From the NCBI GenBank assembly GCA_903845195.1, contig CAIMWO010000071.1:1-64000 (forward strand): 64,000 nucleotides of DNA, written 5' to 3'. Below are positions 36,297 through 43,722 of the stretch, in pieces. Within the stretch, counting starts at the first letter, position 1, and every line of letters starts with the position of its first letter. A program made the translations under genes and the position numbers. This DNA is from an uncultured Phycisphaerales bacterium. GTDB taxonomy: Bacteria > Planctomycetota > Phycisphaerae > WQYP01. Below the pieces are notes generated by a model. The model had not been told where the DNA came from and made no database searches. It saw only the letters and a program-made list of their open reading frames with translations.

Positions 36297-37289
36297 ATGG
36301 CACATCAGAAAGACTCGCAGGAACCCAGGGACGCGGCACTCTCGCCGGCGGATGCCGCGGCGCTGGATGCGTTTATGGATTCGACCGATGCGGCGGTGGA
36401 AGCCGCCCGGCTGGAACGGATGCGCGCCTGGATTCACGCGATTCAAGTCGCGCCGGCGCCGGTCGCACCGCCTCAGTTACTGCAAGGTACGCTCGATGCC
36501 ATCCAGCGCGACCGCATGAAATTGCCTGCTTCCACGGGCGCTGCCGCGGAAGTGACGGCGCCGCGCAATACCTGGGGGCGTCGCTTGCGCGAGATCGGCG
36601 CGATGGGCGTGGCTGCTGCCATTCTGGTGGCAGTCTTGATCCCGGCCGTCGGCTATGCTCGGAAATCCTCGGCACGCGTAGCTTGTGCGACGAATATGCT
36701 TCATCTGGGCGACGCATTTGCCGAATACGCCCACGAACATGAGGACGAACTGCCCGCCTTGGCCATGCCTGCCGACGGCAACTGGTTGCCCCGCGGTCCG
36801 GGGCTGCGCGGCAGTGTTGGCATCGCCCAAACGACCGACGCCCACTCCAATGCCGCCAACCTGCTGCCGCTGGTCAATGCCCATTACGCTTCTGCACAGA
36901 TGCTGCTGTGCGCCGGCCGCAGCCTTCCCGCCGACACCCGCATCGACCTGAGCAGCGGAGACATTCCCGACAACGTTCGCGGCTACTCCTACGTCAACCT
37001 CTACGGTCCTATCTCACGCACCTGGGATGGCCGCCGCGCGTCGATTATCCTGGCCGATCGCAATCCCATGTTCGGGGCGATTGCCAGCGATGATCCGCAC
37101 GGGAATTCCTTCAATCATGGTGGAAGCGGGAACTATCTGCTTCGCGGCGACAAATCCATTTCGTGGGAAACCACGCCCGACGTGGGGCCGGGCAACGACA
37201 ACATCTGGACGATCGGCAAGGAATGCCAGCGCTACTATCGCGGCACGGAGGTCTCCACTAACGCCAGCGATACGTTCCTGTCACCGTAA
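36297..37289 (+). CDS. Anti-sigma-like / pseudopilin chimera (unit 2 partner)
   Basis: A 330-residue protein. Residues 1-95 form a charged helical cytoplasmic domain of anti-sigma style. The single helix (about 100-120) and what follows, AILVAVLIPAVGYARKSSAR, VACATNMLHLGDAFAEYAHE and HEDELP, match the helix and first soluble part of planctomycetal pseudopilins, but without the GFTLVE cleavage motif. The C-terminal half keeps the H-X9-DG-like end (FNHGGSGNYLLRGDKSISWE). The protein therefore looks like an anti-sigma domain fused to a pseudopilin ectodomain, able to pass an envelope signal to the sigma factor 38 nt upstream. That role is inferred from gene order and topology. Confidence 0.7.
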   Translation: MAHQKDSQEPRDAALSPADAAALDAFMDSTDAAVEAARLERMRAWIHAIQVAPAPVAPPQLLQGTLDAIQRDRMKLPASTGAAAEVTAPRNTWGRRLREIGAMGVAAAILVAVLIPAVGYARKSSARVACATNMLHLGDAFAEYAHEHEDELPALAMPADGNWLPRGPGLRGSVGIAQTTDAHSNAANLLPLVNAHYASAQMLLCAGRSLPADTRIDLSSGDIPDNVRGYSYVNLYGPISRTWDGRRASIILADRNPMFGAIASDDPHGNSFNHGGSGNYLLRGDKSISWETTPDVGPGNDNIWTIGKECQRYYRGTEVSTNASDTFLSP

Positions 37290-37309
37290 GGGATTGCCCT
37301 CCCCCCCCA

Positions 37310-37326
37310 CTCCCCGCTCCCCGCTC
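37310..37326. repeat. Short-period repeat (7-nt unit CTCCCCG) between convergent genes
   Basis: CTCCCCG occurs twice in tandem plus CTC, after a C-run and before TTTT, in the 40-nt gap between convergent genes. It belongs to the same general class of short-period intergenic sequences as those at 11.4, 45.8 and 54.6 kb. Confidence 0.55.
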
Positions 37327-37329
37327 TTT

Positions 37330-37791
37330 TCACATTTGTGCGTGCATGGGTCCGCCAAACGCTGTGCAGTCCGCGCGTTTCCCACACGCCTCGCATTGAA
37401 AATTGGCACGTGCACATTCCTCGATCCGCTGGATCATGAGCTGGGCGATTTTTTCGTCGAGGCCCAGCGGTTGCGTCACGTGAAATTTCACGCCCGGATG
37501 CCGCGCTGCCGCCTCGGCGGTCATTCGCGGAATGTCCGTGGTCGAGTGGCGGCCCGGCGAGAGAAAATAGGGATGCACGACGACCAGTTTGGCACCTTGC
37601 GCAACGCATTGGTCAAAGGCCTGTGCGATTGTGGGCTCGGCCAGTTCCATATGCGCCGGTTCGACGACGGCGCAGCCGGAAACGCGTTTGAACATCGCCG
37701 CCACATCCAGCAACATGTCATTGGCCGCCGGCTTTTTTGAGCCGTGGTCGACGATGATGTAGCCTGTGACTTGTCCGGGCATTTCGAGCAT
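37330..37791 (-). CDS. CbiX/SirB-type sirohydrochlorin (cobalto)chelatase with C-terminal Cys cluster
   Basis: A 153-residue single-domain chelatase of the short CbiX type. YIIVDHGSKKPAANDMLLDV carries the N-terminal metal-binding His of the family; VVHPYFLSPGRHSTTDIPRM carries the conserved [HP]-F/Y-L-x-x-G-x-H segment. These enzymes insert Co or Fe into sirohydrochlorin for cobalamin or siroheme. The C terminus adds FQCEACGKRADC, a CxxCx5C cluster that could bind a metal or Fe-S centre. No other tetrapyrrole gene is adjacent, so cobalt and iron cannot be told apart here. It lies 57 nt upstream-to-downstream of gmhA in the same direction. Confidence 0.85.
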   Translation of the reverse strand: MLEMPGQVTGYIIVDHGSKKPAANDMLLDVAAMFKRVSGCAVVEPAHMELAEPTIAQAFDQCVAQGAKLVVVHPYFLSPGRHSTTDIPRMTAEAAARHPGVKFHVTQPLGLDEKIAQLMIQRIEECARANFQCEACGKRADCTAFGGPMHAQM

Positions 37792-37848
37792 GGGAGCATC
37801 CTTGTCCGAGCGTGGGGAAGCTTGCGTCCATTATAGCCGACCGACAAT

Positions 37849-38424
37849 TCAGGCGAATTCGGCTTCGATCGCTTCCAAGATCAGGTGCAGAATCACCTGG
37901 TGGGCTTCCTGAATGTGATTCGTGGCGTCGGCCTCGACGACGAGCGCCAGATCGCACAGGGGCTTGCACTTGCCGCCGTCCTTGCCCAGCAGGCCGATCA
38001 CTTTCCCGCCCGCCTTGCGCATCGCCTTGGCGGCCTTGATGCAGTTTTCGGAGTTGCCGCTGGTGGTGAACATCACCAGCACGTCGCCCTTGCGGGCCAG
38101 CGCTTCGACCTGCCGCGAGAAGACCTGCGAAAAATCCCAGTCGTTGGCGATGCAGCTCATCGCGGTGGCATCGGCAGCGAGGCAAACCGCCGGCAGCGCC
38201 CGCCGCGGGTGGCGGTACTTGCCTGTGAATTCCTCCGCCATGTGCATGGCTTCGGCGGCCGATCCGCCGTTGCCGCATGTAAGGACGGTGTGGCCGCTCT
38301 TGATCGTCTTGACGATCAGCGTGCAGGCGCGCTGGATTTCACCGATCTGATTTTCCAGCAAGAAGATGGTGGAGGCCGATTGGGCGATGTAGTTGCCGAT
38401 GCGGTCGGAGGTGAATTTCATCAA
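37849..38424 (-). CDS. gmhA: Phosphoheptose isomerase GmhA (SIS domain)
   Basis: A 191-residue SIS-domain protein. It matches sedoheptulose-7-phosphate isomerase: TVLTCGNGGSAAEAMHMAEE, FTGKYRHPRRALPAVCL, VFSRQVEALARKGDVLVMFT, TSGNSENCIKAAKAM and HIQEAHQVILHLI. The enzyme makes D-glycero-D-manno-heptose-7-phosphate for ADP-heptose, used in lipopolysaccharide core or S-layer/surface glycans. The tandem Met start (38424 or 38421) follows AAGGAATC. The Phd-type antitoxin gene lies 78 nt upstream. No other heptose gene is in the window. Confidence 0.92.
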   Translation of the reverse strand: MMKFTSDRIGNYIAQSASTIFLLENQIGEIQRACTLIVKTIKSGHTVLTCGNGGSAAEAMHMAEEFTGKYRHPRRALPAVCLAADATAMSCIANDWDFSQVFSRQVEALARKGDVLVMFTTSGNSENCIKAAKAMRKAGGKVIGLLGKDGGKCKPLCDLALVVEADATNHIQEAHQVILHLILEAIEAEFA

Positions 38425-38502
38425 GATTCCTTAGAAAATAAATGATATTGGGGGCTATCGTGGGAACGAGGATTCGGCCAAATGGAACCGGACAGCGCGA
38501 TT

Positions 38503-38766
38503 TTACTCGAAGATTGGCCGGCTGCTGGCGCCAATTCTATCGTTCCTGTTTCTTTCGATTTTGAGATCCGGTCCTTTTGGGCATTGAAGCAGGACCTCAA
38601 GCATGTTGGGATGTTTGCCCTTTCCGAAGCGGGGTTTCTTTGGACGCGGCGTAATAATCACCGACCGGCCGCGCGTCAATGCGATGGTTTGAGGGCCTTC
38701 ACGAAACGCCTTCTCAACAATCTCAGGGAGCTTTTTCTGTGCCTCTCTCAATGACCAGCGAGCCAT
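38503..38766 (-). CDS. Phd/YefM-family antitoxin, no toxin partner visible
   Basis: An 87-residue protein. MARWSLREAQKKLPEIVEKA, FREGPQTIALTRGR and SVIITP match the Phd/YefM DNA-binding N-terminal fold, which normally represses its own operon; the C-terminal segment (LLQCPKGPDLKIERNR) is the usual toxin-neutralising tail. The toxin (VapC, Doc or YoeB) should overlap or follow the stop, but the 78 nt to gmhA carry no start-proximal toxin frame. It is an orphan antitoxin or a degenerate pair. Confidence 0.8.
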   Translation of the reverse strand: MARWSLREAQKKLPEIVEKAFREGPQTIALTRGRSVIITPRPKKPRFGKGKHPNMLEVLLQCPKGPDLKIERNRNDRIGASSRPIFE

Positions 38767-38850
38767 TTGATCTCCTTTTGCACTTGGTCATTATGTGCAG
38801 AGGCATGGTGATGAGCAAAGGGAAATCAGGCGGCGCGGCGTACAGAACGT

Positions 38851-39609
38851 CTACCGGTGTAAATTCCGGTCAAGCGGTCGGGAGATGAGTTTCGGATAGG
38901 CGAAGCACCATCGAACAGCGAATTCCGACAATATGTAGTAGGGACTCCCGTCACCGTTCAAATCCGGACGCTCGAAATCGGCGATAGCTTTGACCGATTG
39001 CCTGATTTCCTGCAGTTCCTCTTGGGTAAAAACCCTGCTGTCCTGCAGGGTCTGGGCGACGAACGCCACGAGAATGTCAAAGCCCTGGTCCCAGTTTCCA
39101 TTGCCATTGCGGTACGCCTCGTCGGTCAATTTCATGGCGGCTCGGATCAACTCACCTTGGACCGTGGGTGCCTGGCCACTTACCGGAACCAGTAGCAGGA
39201 ATATCCGATGGAATTCCTTTTTCCATACATAGGTCCCTTTGGGAACCGGGATAATGTCACCCGTATTCAAGGCTGGGCGAGCATTGGGTGGAGGATGAGA
39301 CGGGCCGTCGGGCACATCTCTAAAAAAGGCCTTGATATCAAACTGTTTCACGATATCTCGCGCGAGGCTTGTAGGGGTCACGCCAGAGTGATTTGCAGCA
39401 AGAGGGTCAGCGCCGTGTTGACGCAACATCGCGATCATTTCTCCGCCCTCACGAGATTGAAAAACCGCTCTCAGCAGCGGCGTGTTGCCAAACTCGTCCC
39501 GTGCATCGACTTGCGCCCCGCCTCTTATCAATGACTCAGCCGCAGCAAGATCGCCGACCTCTGCAGCCTGATGAAGGGCTGTACGTCCATAGGGCAATTG
39601 CGCGTCCAT
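38851..39609 (-). CDS. Ankyrin-repeat protein
   Basis: A 252-residue protein. Two to three ankyrin repeats occupy residues 1-90 (GRTALHQAAEVGDLAAAESL, IRGGAQVDARDEFGNTPLLR, LRQHGADPLAANHSGVTPTS). The remaining ~150 residues (VPKGTYVWKKEFHRIFLLLV ... FTQEELQEIRQSVKAIADFE) are of unknown fold, with no signal peptide. It starts 14 nt after the stop of the sugar kinase gene, so the two are probably one transcript. The upstream open frame on the same strand (39610-40137) is the out-of-frame shadow of the kinase. Confidence 0.75.
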   Translation of the reverse strand: MDAQLPYGRTALHQAAEVGDLAAAESLIRGGAQVDARDEFGNTPLLRAVFQSREGGEMIAMLRQHGADPLAANHSGVTPTSLARDIVKQFDIKAFFRDVPDGPSHPPPNARPALNTGDIIPVPKGTYVWKKEFHRIFLLLVPVSGQAPTVQGELIRAAMKLTDEAYRNGNGNWDQGFDILVAFVAQTLQDSRVFTQEELQEIRQSVKAIADFERPDLNGDGSPYYILSEFAVRWCFAYPKLISRPLDRNLHR

Positions 39610-39623
39610 CGTGATCCCTTTGT

Positions 39624-40712
39624 CTATCGCTTGATGCGTGCGCTGCCGCCCTTGAAGACGTGCATCAGTTCTTCCTTGGTGATCTGGCTGGTGTCGCCGC
39701 GGGTGGTTTGGAGTAATGCGCCGTGGGCGGCGCCGAGGTTCACGCATTCTTCGGGCGTCATGCCGGTGAGGAAGCCGTAGGTGAAGCCGGAGGCGAAACC
39801 GTCGCCGCCGCCGACGCGGTCTTCGATTTCCAGGTCCTTGTAGACGCGGCTTTCGTAGAACTTGCCGTCGTGCCAGAGGATCGCCGACCAATTGTTGACC
39901 AGTCCGCTCTTCACTTCGCGGAGCGTCGTGCCGACCACCTTGATGTTCGGATACTTCGCCACGACGCGTTCCACCATCTTCTTGTACGCGGTGGTGTCGA
40001 GCGCCCCGAGGTTCTCGGCATCGACGCCTTCGACTTCGAAGCCCAGCACCTTCTGGAAATCTTCCTCGTTGCCGATCAGGCAGTCGATGTACGGCACCAG
40101 GTCTTTGGTCACTTCCTGGGCCTTCTTCGTGCTCCACAATTTGCTGCGGAAATTCAGGTCGTAACTGGTGATCGTTCCGTTGCTCTTGGCCTTTTGCAGG
40201 GCTTCGCGGACGGTTGCGGCCGAGGTGTCGGAAAGGGCCGTGAAGATGCCGCCGGTGTGCAGCCAGCGCACGCCGCGCTGCCCGAAGAGTTTGTCGAAAT
40301 CGACATCGCCCGGTTTCATGTGCATGGCGGCGGAGTGTCCGCGATCGTACATCGTGACCGAGCCTCGCACGCCCGTGCCGACTTCCGTGAAGTTCAGACC
40401 GATGCGGTCGGCCGTGCCCACGCCATCGTACTTGGCCACCGCCACCGCGGAGACATCGACGCCCACCGACCGGGCATGGTTGAGAATCAGTGCCCCGAGC
40501 GGATTATCGACCAGCCGGTTAGTCCAGCCCGTGCGCAGACCCAGGCGGGCCAAGGCATACGCCACGTTGTATTCCCCGCCGCCAACCCACACTTCCAGTG
40601 TATTGGCGAATTCAATCCTTCCATGGCCCGGCGGCGAAAGGCGAATCATGCATTCGCCCAGCGAGACCAGGTCCAATTGCGTTGCTTCCTTGGGTTTGAG
40701 CGTCAGGGCCAT
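39624..40712 (-). CDS. kdgK: PfkB-family 2-keto-3-deoxygluconate kinase
   Basis: A 362-residue ribokinase-like enzyme. LDLVSLGECMIRLSPPGHGR, the substrate loop GGGEYNVAYALARLG and the C-terminal PfkB signature RVGGGDGFASGFTYG (catalytic Asp in GGGDGF) match the KDG kinases; in most ribokinases this site reads GAGDxF. It phosphorylates 2-keto-3-deoxygluconate in pectin/uronate catabolism, in keeping with plant-polymer enzymes nearby. ATG 40712 is chosen over the longer frame to 41042: AAGGAAACGA precedes it and the family N terminus begins there. The substrate could also be another keto-sugar. It is divergent from the GH10 gene. Confidence 0.82.
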   Translation of the reverse strand: MALTLKPKEATQLDLVSLGECMIRLSPPGHGRIEFANTLEVWVGGGEYNVAYALARLGLRTGWTNRLVDNPLGALILNHARSVGVDVSAVAVAKYDGVGTADRIGLNFTEVGTGVRGSVTMYDRGHSAAMHMKPGDVDFDKLFGQRGVRWLHTGGIFTALSDTSAATVREALQKAKSNGTITSYDLNFRSKLWSTKKAQEVTKDLVPYIDCLIGNEEDFQKVLGFEVEGVDAENLGALDTTAYKKMVERVVAKYPNIKVVGTTLREVKSGLVNNWSAILWHDGKFYESRVYKDLEIEDRVGGGDGFASGFTYGFLTGMTPEECVNLGAAHGALLQTTRGDTSQITKEELMHVFKGGSARIKR

Positions 40713-40827
40713 CTTCGTTTCCTTCCGTAGTGTATGTGTGCGCCCGTACGGCGGGCCTTGGCAAAACGGACAAGATACTCGATAGTTGAGAGGGGTCCAA
40801 GAGCGTCTGGGCGACAAGGAACTGAAT

Positions 40828-42192
40828 ATGGGCGGCAACGGAATCGTCGTGTTCAACCTGCTGGTGATGGCACTCCTCGGCGGCCTGCGGGCGTCCGGCG
40901 AGACGCCGATCACGGGCGCGGAGATTTCAGCGGGTGCTGCGGCACGAATCGAAAAGTACCGCAAAGGCGACGCGACAGTGCTGGTCGTCGATGCCGCCGG
41001 AAAACCCGTGGCCGGGGCGGAATTGACAATCGAGCAGACCACTCATGCGTTCCTTTTCGGCTGCAACATCTTCAACTGGGCCGAGGACGACAAGAATCTG
41101 TGGTACAAGAAACCGCTGAGCGATGAGGTCCAGACCAGTTACCGCGCACACTTCGCGGATCTCTTCAACTACGCCACGCTTCCGTTCTATTGGCACTTTT
41201 ACGCCCCGGCGCAGGATCAGACGCGGCAGACCTATCTGGAGTCCGTCGCCAAATGGTGCCGCGAGAAGGGCATCGCCACCAAGGGTCATCCGCTGATGTG
41301 GAATTACGTGGACCCCACATGGCTGCCCAATGACAAGGCGGCCATCGGGAAACTGCAGGTTGAGCGTGTCAAAGACATCGTGCCGCGATTCAAAGGGCTG
41401 ATCGACAAATGGGATGTCGCCAACGAGCTGGCGGATTTTTCGTCAGGTGGCAAGGGCGACAAGGCCCCCAAGATCACGGCCATGTGGGCGAAAGATCGCA
41501 TGCCTGTCGCACGAGACTGCTTCCTTGCCGCTCGCGAGGCAAATCCTGGCGCACTGCTGCTGATCAATGATTTCAAGACGGATGAATCCTATGAGAAGGT
41601 GCTGCTGGGACTCGCGGACGACCACGGCAAGCCGCTGTACGACGTGATCGGCCTGCAGTCACACCAGCATTCGGGGGTGTGGTCAGATCAGAAACTCTGG
41701 GACACCTGCGAGCGCTTTGCCAAGTTCGGCGTGCCGCTGCATTTTACGGAAATGACCATCCTCTCCGGCAGGCGCATGCCAGGCGCCGCCAAGAACGCCG
41801 AGGGCGAGGAAACCTGGGTTTCCGCTCCGCACGATGAGGAAACCCAGGCGAAGGATGTCGTGCGCGAATATACGTTGCTCTTTTCGCATCCTTCTGTGGA
41901 GGCCATCACCTGGTGGAACCTGATCGACGGCTTCGCCTGGATGGGCGCGCCGGCCGGGCTGCTGCGAAAAGACGGCACTCCCAAGCCCGCTTACACATCC
42001 TTGCAAAAACTGATTCACGAAACCTGGTGCACCCGCACTTCGGCCAATAGCGACGCACAGGGCCAGGTCCACGTTCGCGGCTTTTATGGCAACTACCATG
42101 TCACGGTGCGCCTTAGCGGCAAGGCCGCCGGGGAAGGAACGTTCGTTTTGTCCAAGTCCGCCGGCAACGAATGGAAGATCGTTACCAGGTGA
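40828..42192 (+). CDS. GH10 endo-beta-1,4-xylanase
   Basis: A 454-residue secreted-type enzyme. A hydrophobic N terminus (IVVFNLLVMALLGGLRASG) is the signal peptide. A short beta domain (about 40-75) precedes the GH10 TIM barrel: FGCNIFNWAEDD, the family strand KGHPLMWNYVDPTWL, the acid/base Glu200 in DKWDVANEL and the nucleophile Glu308 in LHFTEMTI, then ITWWNLIDGFAWMGAPAGLL. Both catalytic residues are present. It cleaves xylan internally. ATG 40828 has AAGGA 7 nt before it. The ~50 residues after the barrel are a small beta domain. It is divergent from kdgK and ends at a hairpin terminator (42302-42327). Confidence 0.92.
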   Translation: MGGNGIVVFNLLVMALLGGLRASGETPITGAEISAGAAARIEKYRKGDATVLVVDAAGKPVAGAELTIEQTTHAFLFGCNIFNWAEDDKNLWYKKPLSDEVQTSYRAHFADLFNYATLPFYWHFYAPAQDQTRQTYLESVAKWCREKGIATKGHPLMWNYVDPTWLPNDKAAIGKLQVERVKDIVPRFKGLIDKWDVANELADFSSGGKGDKAPKITAMWAKDRMPVARDCFLAAREANPGALLLINDFKTDESYEKVLLGLADDHGKPLYDVIGLQSHQHSGVWSDQKLWDTCERFAKFGVPLHFTEMTILSGRRMPGAAKNAEGEETWVSAPHDEETQAKDVVREYTLLFSHPSVEAITWWNLIDGFAWMGAPAGLLRKDGTPKPAYTSLQKLIHETWCTRTSANSDAQGQVHVRGFYGNYHVTVRLSGKAAGEGTFVLSKSAGNEWKIVTR

Positions 42193-42301
42193 GAAGGCGT
42201 TCCGGGCATCGCTCCTTGTCAAAGGTGAAAGCCTCGCCGGCGCGACTTGCATTTGTGACGGATTGCACGATAATTCGGCGCTTCACAGATCCCCGGAGGC
42301 C

Positions 42302-42327
42302 AAACGCCCCCGGTGTCGGCGTTTTTT
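42302..42327 (+). terminator. Rho-independent terminator after the GH10 gene
   Basis: A 7-bp stem AAACGCC / GGCGTTT with a 9-nt loop runs directly into a T6 run. It lies 110 nt past the xylanase stop and separates it from nuoJ. Confidence 0.7.
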
Positions 42328-42463
42328 GGGGCCAACCGCCGCAAAATCCGCATCGATGCCGTCGGAAACGCCTTGTGGGACCGGAGCCGGAAAAATTCAG
42401 TTACACCAGCGGTAATTCCCGGTGCCGGGCGTGATTTGGGCTCGTACAAGGACGCGATTTCGT

Positions 42464-43288
42464 ATGGATTACGCCCTCCTGGCTGCCACAGCTCTCGGCG
42501 CCATCGGACTGTTTCTGATGCTCCCGCGCGATCGGATGCCTTTGGTTCGTCTCGGCATGCTGCTCGGCGGCATGGCCGTCATCGGCTTTTTCCTGTATCT
42601 CCTGCGCAGCGTCGGTGAGTCGCATCTGGCGGCTGCGACCGGGGGGGGTGTCCCGATCCCCTTCTATCTGTTTGGGTTCATCATGATTGCCGGCGCGGTG
42701 GGGGTGGTCTGCCAGCCCAAGCCGGTCTATGCGGCACTCTATTTTGTCTTGATCACACTGGCCGGGGCGGGCATGTTTGTCCTGCTGCTGGCGCAGTTTA
42801 TGGCAATCGTGCTGATCATCATTTACGCCGGCGCCATTCTCGTGACGTATGTGTTCGTCATCATGCTCGCCAGCCAGGGCTCCACCGGCGGCCAGGTGAC
42901 GGCCCCCGACTATGACCGCAAGGCCAGCGAGCCGTTCTTTTCCGTCCTCATTGCGTTTCTGCTGATCGGCACAACGCTCCAGGTGCTGTTCCCCTCCGAC
43001 GGCAAAGTGATCGCGACGCCTTCCGGTCACCCGGACCAATTGATGGCCATGAACATTGGCGAAGTTGCAGTCCCCACAACGGCACCCGCCGCCGATCAGT
43101 ATGTTTCCGCGGCCCATCCGCCGACCGATATTCAGGTGCTGGGCATCAATCTTTACTCGCAGTATGCCCTCTCGCTCGAATTGGCGGGCATTTTACTGAC
43201 TATCGCCCTCGTCGGGGCCGTGGTGATTTCGCGTAAAGGCGAGCCGAAGACGCACATATTGGGCTCCGGTACGCTGCCGACAGAATGA
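42464..43288 (+). CDS. nuoJ: NADH-quinone oxidoreductase subunit J, with C-terminal extension
   Basis: A 274-residue membrane subunit of complex I. The first helices (ALLAATALGAIGLFLMLPRD) and the conserved core (NPKPVYAALYFVLITLAGAG-like, FVLLLAQFMAIVLIIIYAGA, ILVTYVFVIMLAS) match NuoJ/ND6, which forms part of the E-channel near the quinone site. It is about 90 residues longer than a typical bacterial NuoJ (~170-200): after helix 4 there is a Ser/Thr/Pro-rich loop (about 150-245, GSTGGQVTAPDYDRKASEPF ... PTTAPAADQYVSAAHPP), then a last helix near 240-262. ATG 42464 replaces an upstream in-frame codon that lacks support. It is the first gene of nuoJKLMN. Confidence 0.92.
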   Translation: MDYALLAATALGAIGLFLMLPRDRMPLVRLGMLLGGMAVIGFFLYLLRSVGESHLAAATGGGVPIPFYLFGFIMIAGAVGVVCQPKPVYAALYFVLITLAGAGMFVLLLAQFMAIVLIIIYAGAILVTYVFVIMLASQGSTGGQVTAPDYDRKASEPFFSVLIAFLLIGTTLQVLFPSDGKVIATPSGHPDQLMAMNIGEVAVPTTAPAADQYVSAAHPPTDIQVLGINLYSQYALSLELAGILLTIALVGAVVISRKGEPKTHILGSGTLPTE

Positions 43289-43352
43289 TATTTTTCAGCT
43301 TCCTGCAGATACGCAAGTTGGTGTCCTGCTCGTGAAAAAGAACTGGTGAACG

Positions 43353-43661
43353 ATGAGCCAAATTGAACTGTATCACTACCTCGCCGTGGGCGCGATCCTT
43401 TTTGGGATCGGCCTGGTGGGTTTCATGACTCGGCGCAACTTGATCATGATGTTTCTTTGCACGGAAATCATGTTTCAGGGCGTGGCGTTGAACTTGATTG
43501 CGTTTTCACGTTTTCACATGAACCCGGCGGGGCAGAGCTTCGTGATTTTCCTTCTGTCGATTGCCGCTTCCGAAGCGGCGCTGGCGCTGGGCCTGGTGGT
43601 GCTGCTCTTCCGCCGGCGCGAGACGCTCAACGCCGACGAATGGTCGGAGATGCAGGGATAA
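43353..43661 (+). CDS. nuoK: NADH-quinone oxidoreductase subunit K
   Basis: A 102-residue protein with three helices. YHYLAVGAILFGIGLVGFMT, RRNLIMMFLCTEIMFQGVAL (the buried Glu of helix 2 is present), NLIAFSRF and FVIFLLSIAASEAALALGLV (second conserved Glu) match NuoK/ND4L, a proton-channel subunit. It is standard in length. It lies 64 nt after nuoJ and 61 nt before nuoL. Confidence 0.95.
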   Translation: MSQIELYHYLAVGAILFGIGLVGFMTRRNLIMMFLCTEIMFQGVALNLIAFSRFHMNPAGQSFVIFLLSIAASEAALALGLVVLLFRRRETLNADEWSEMQG

Positions 43662-43679
43662 CTGAATTTGGGATGCTGC

Positions 43680-43707
43680 ATTCCGAAGTCAGAATGCGGA
43701 ATTTAGA
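43680..43707. repeat. Diverged GAATTC-type repeat in the nuoL leader
   Basis: ATTCCGAAGTCAGAATGCGG and AATTTAGA align with the 36-bp repeats at 6850 and 9264 at most positions of their core. The element ends 15 nt before the nuoL GTG start and lies between nuoK and nuoL. Confidence 0.6.
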
Positions 43708-43722
43708 TTGCCGGAGTTTTTC

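Noticed and set aside
39610..40137. N-terminal extension of the ankyrin protein
   Set aside because: It is an out-of-frame read of the KDG kinase gene.
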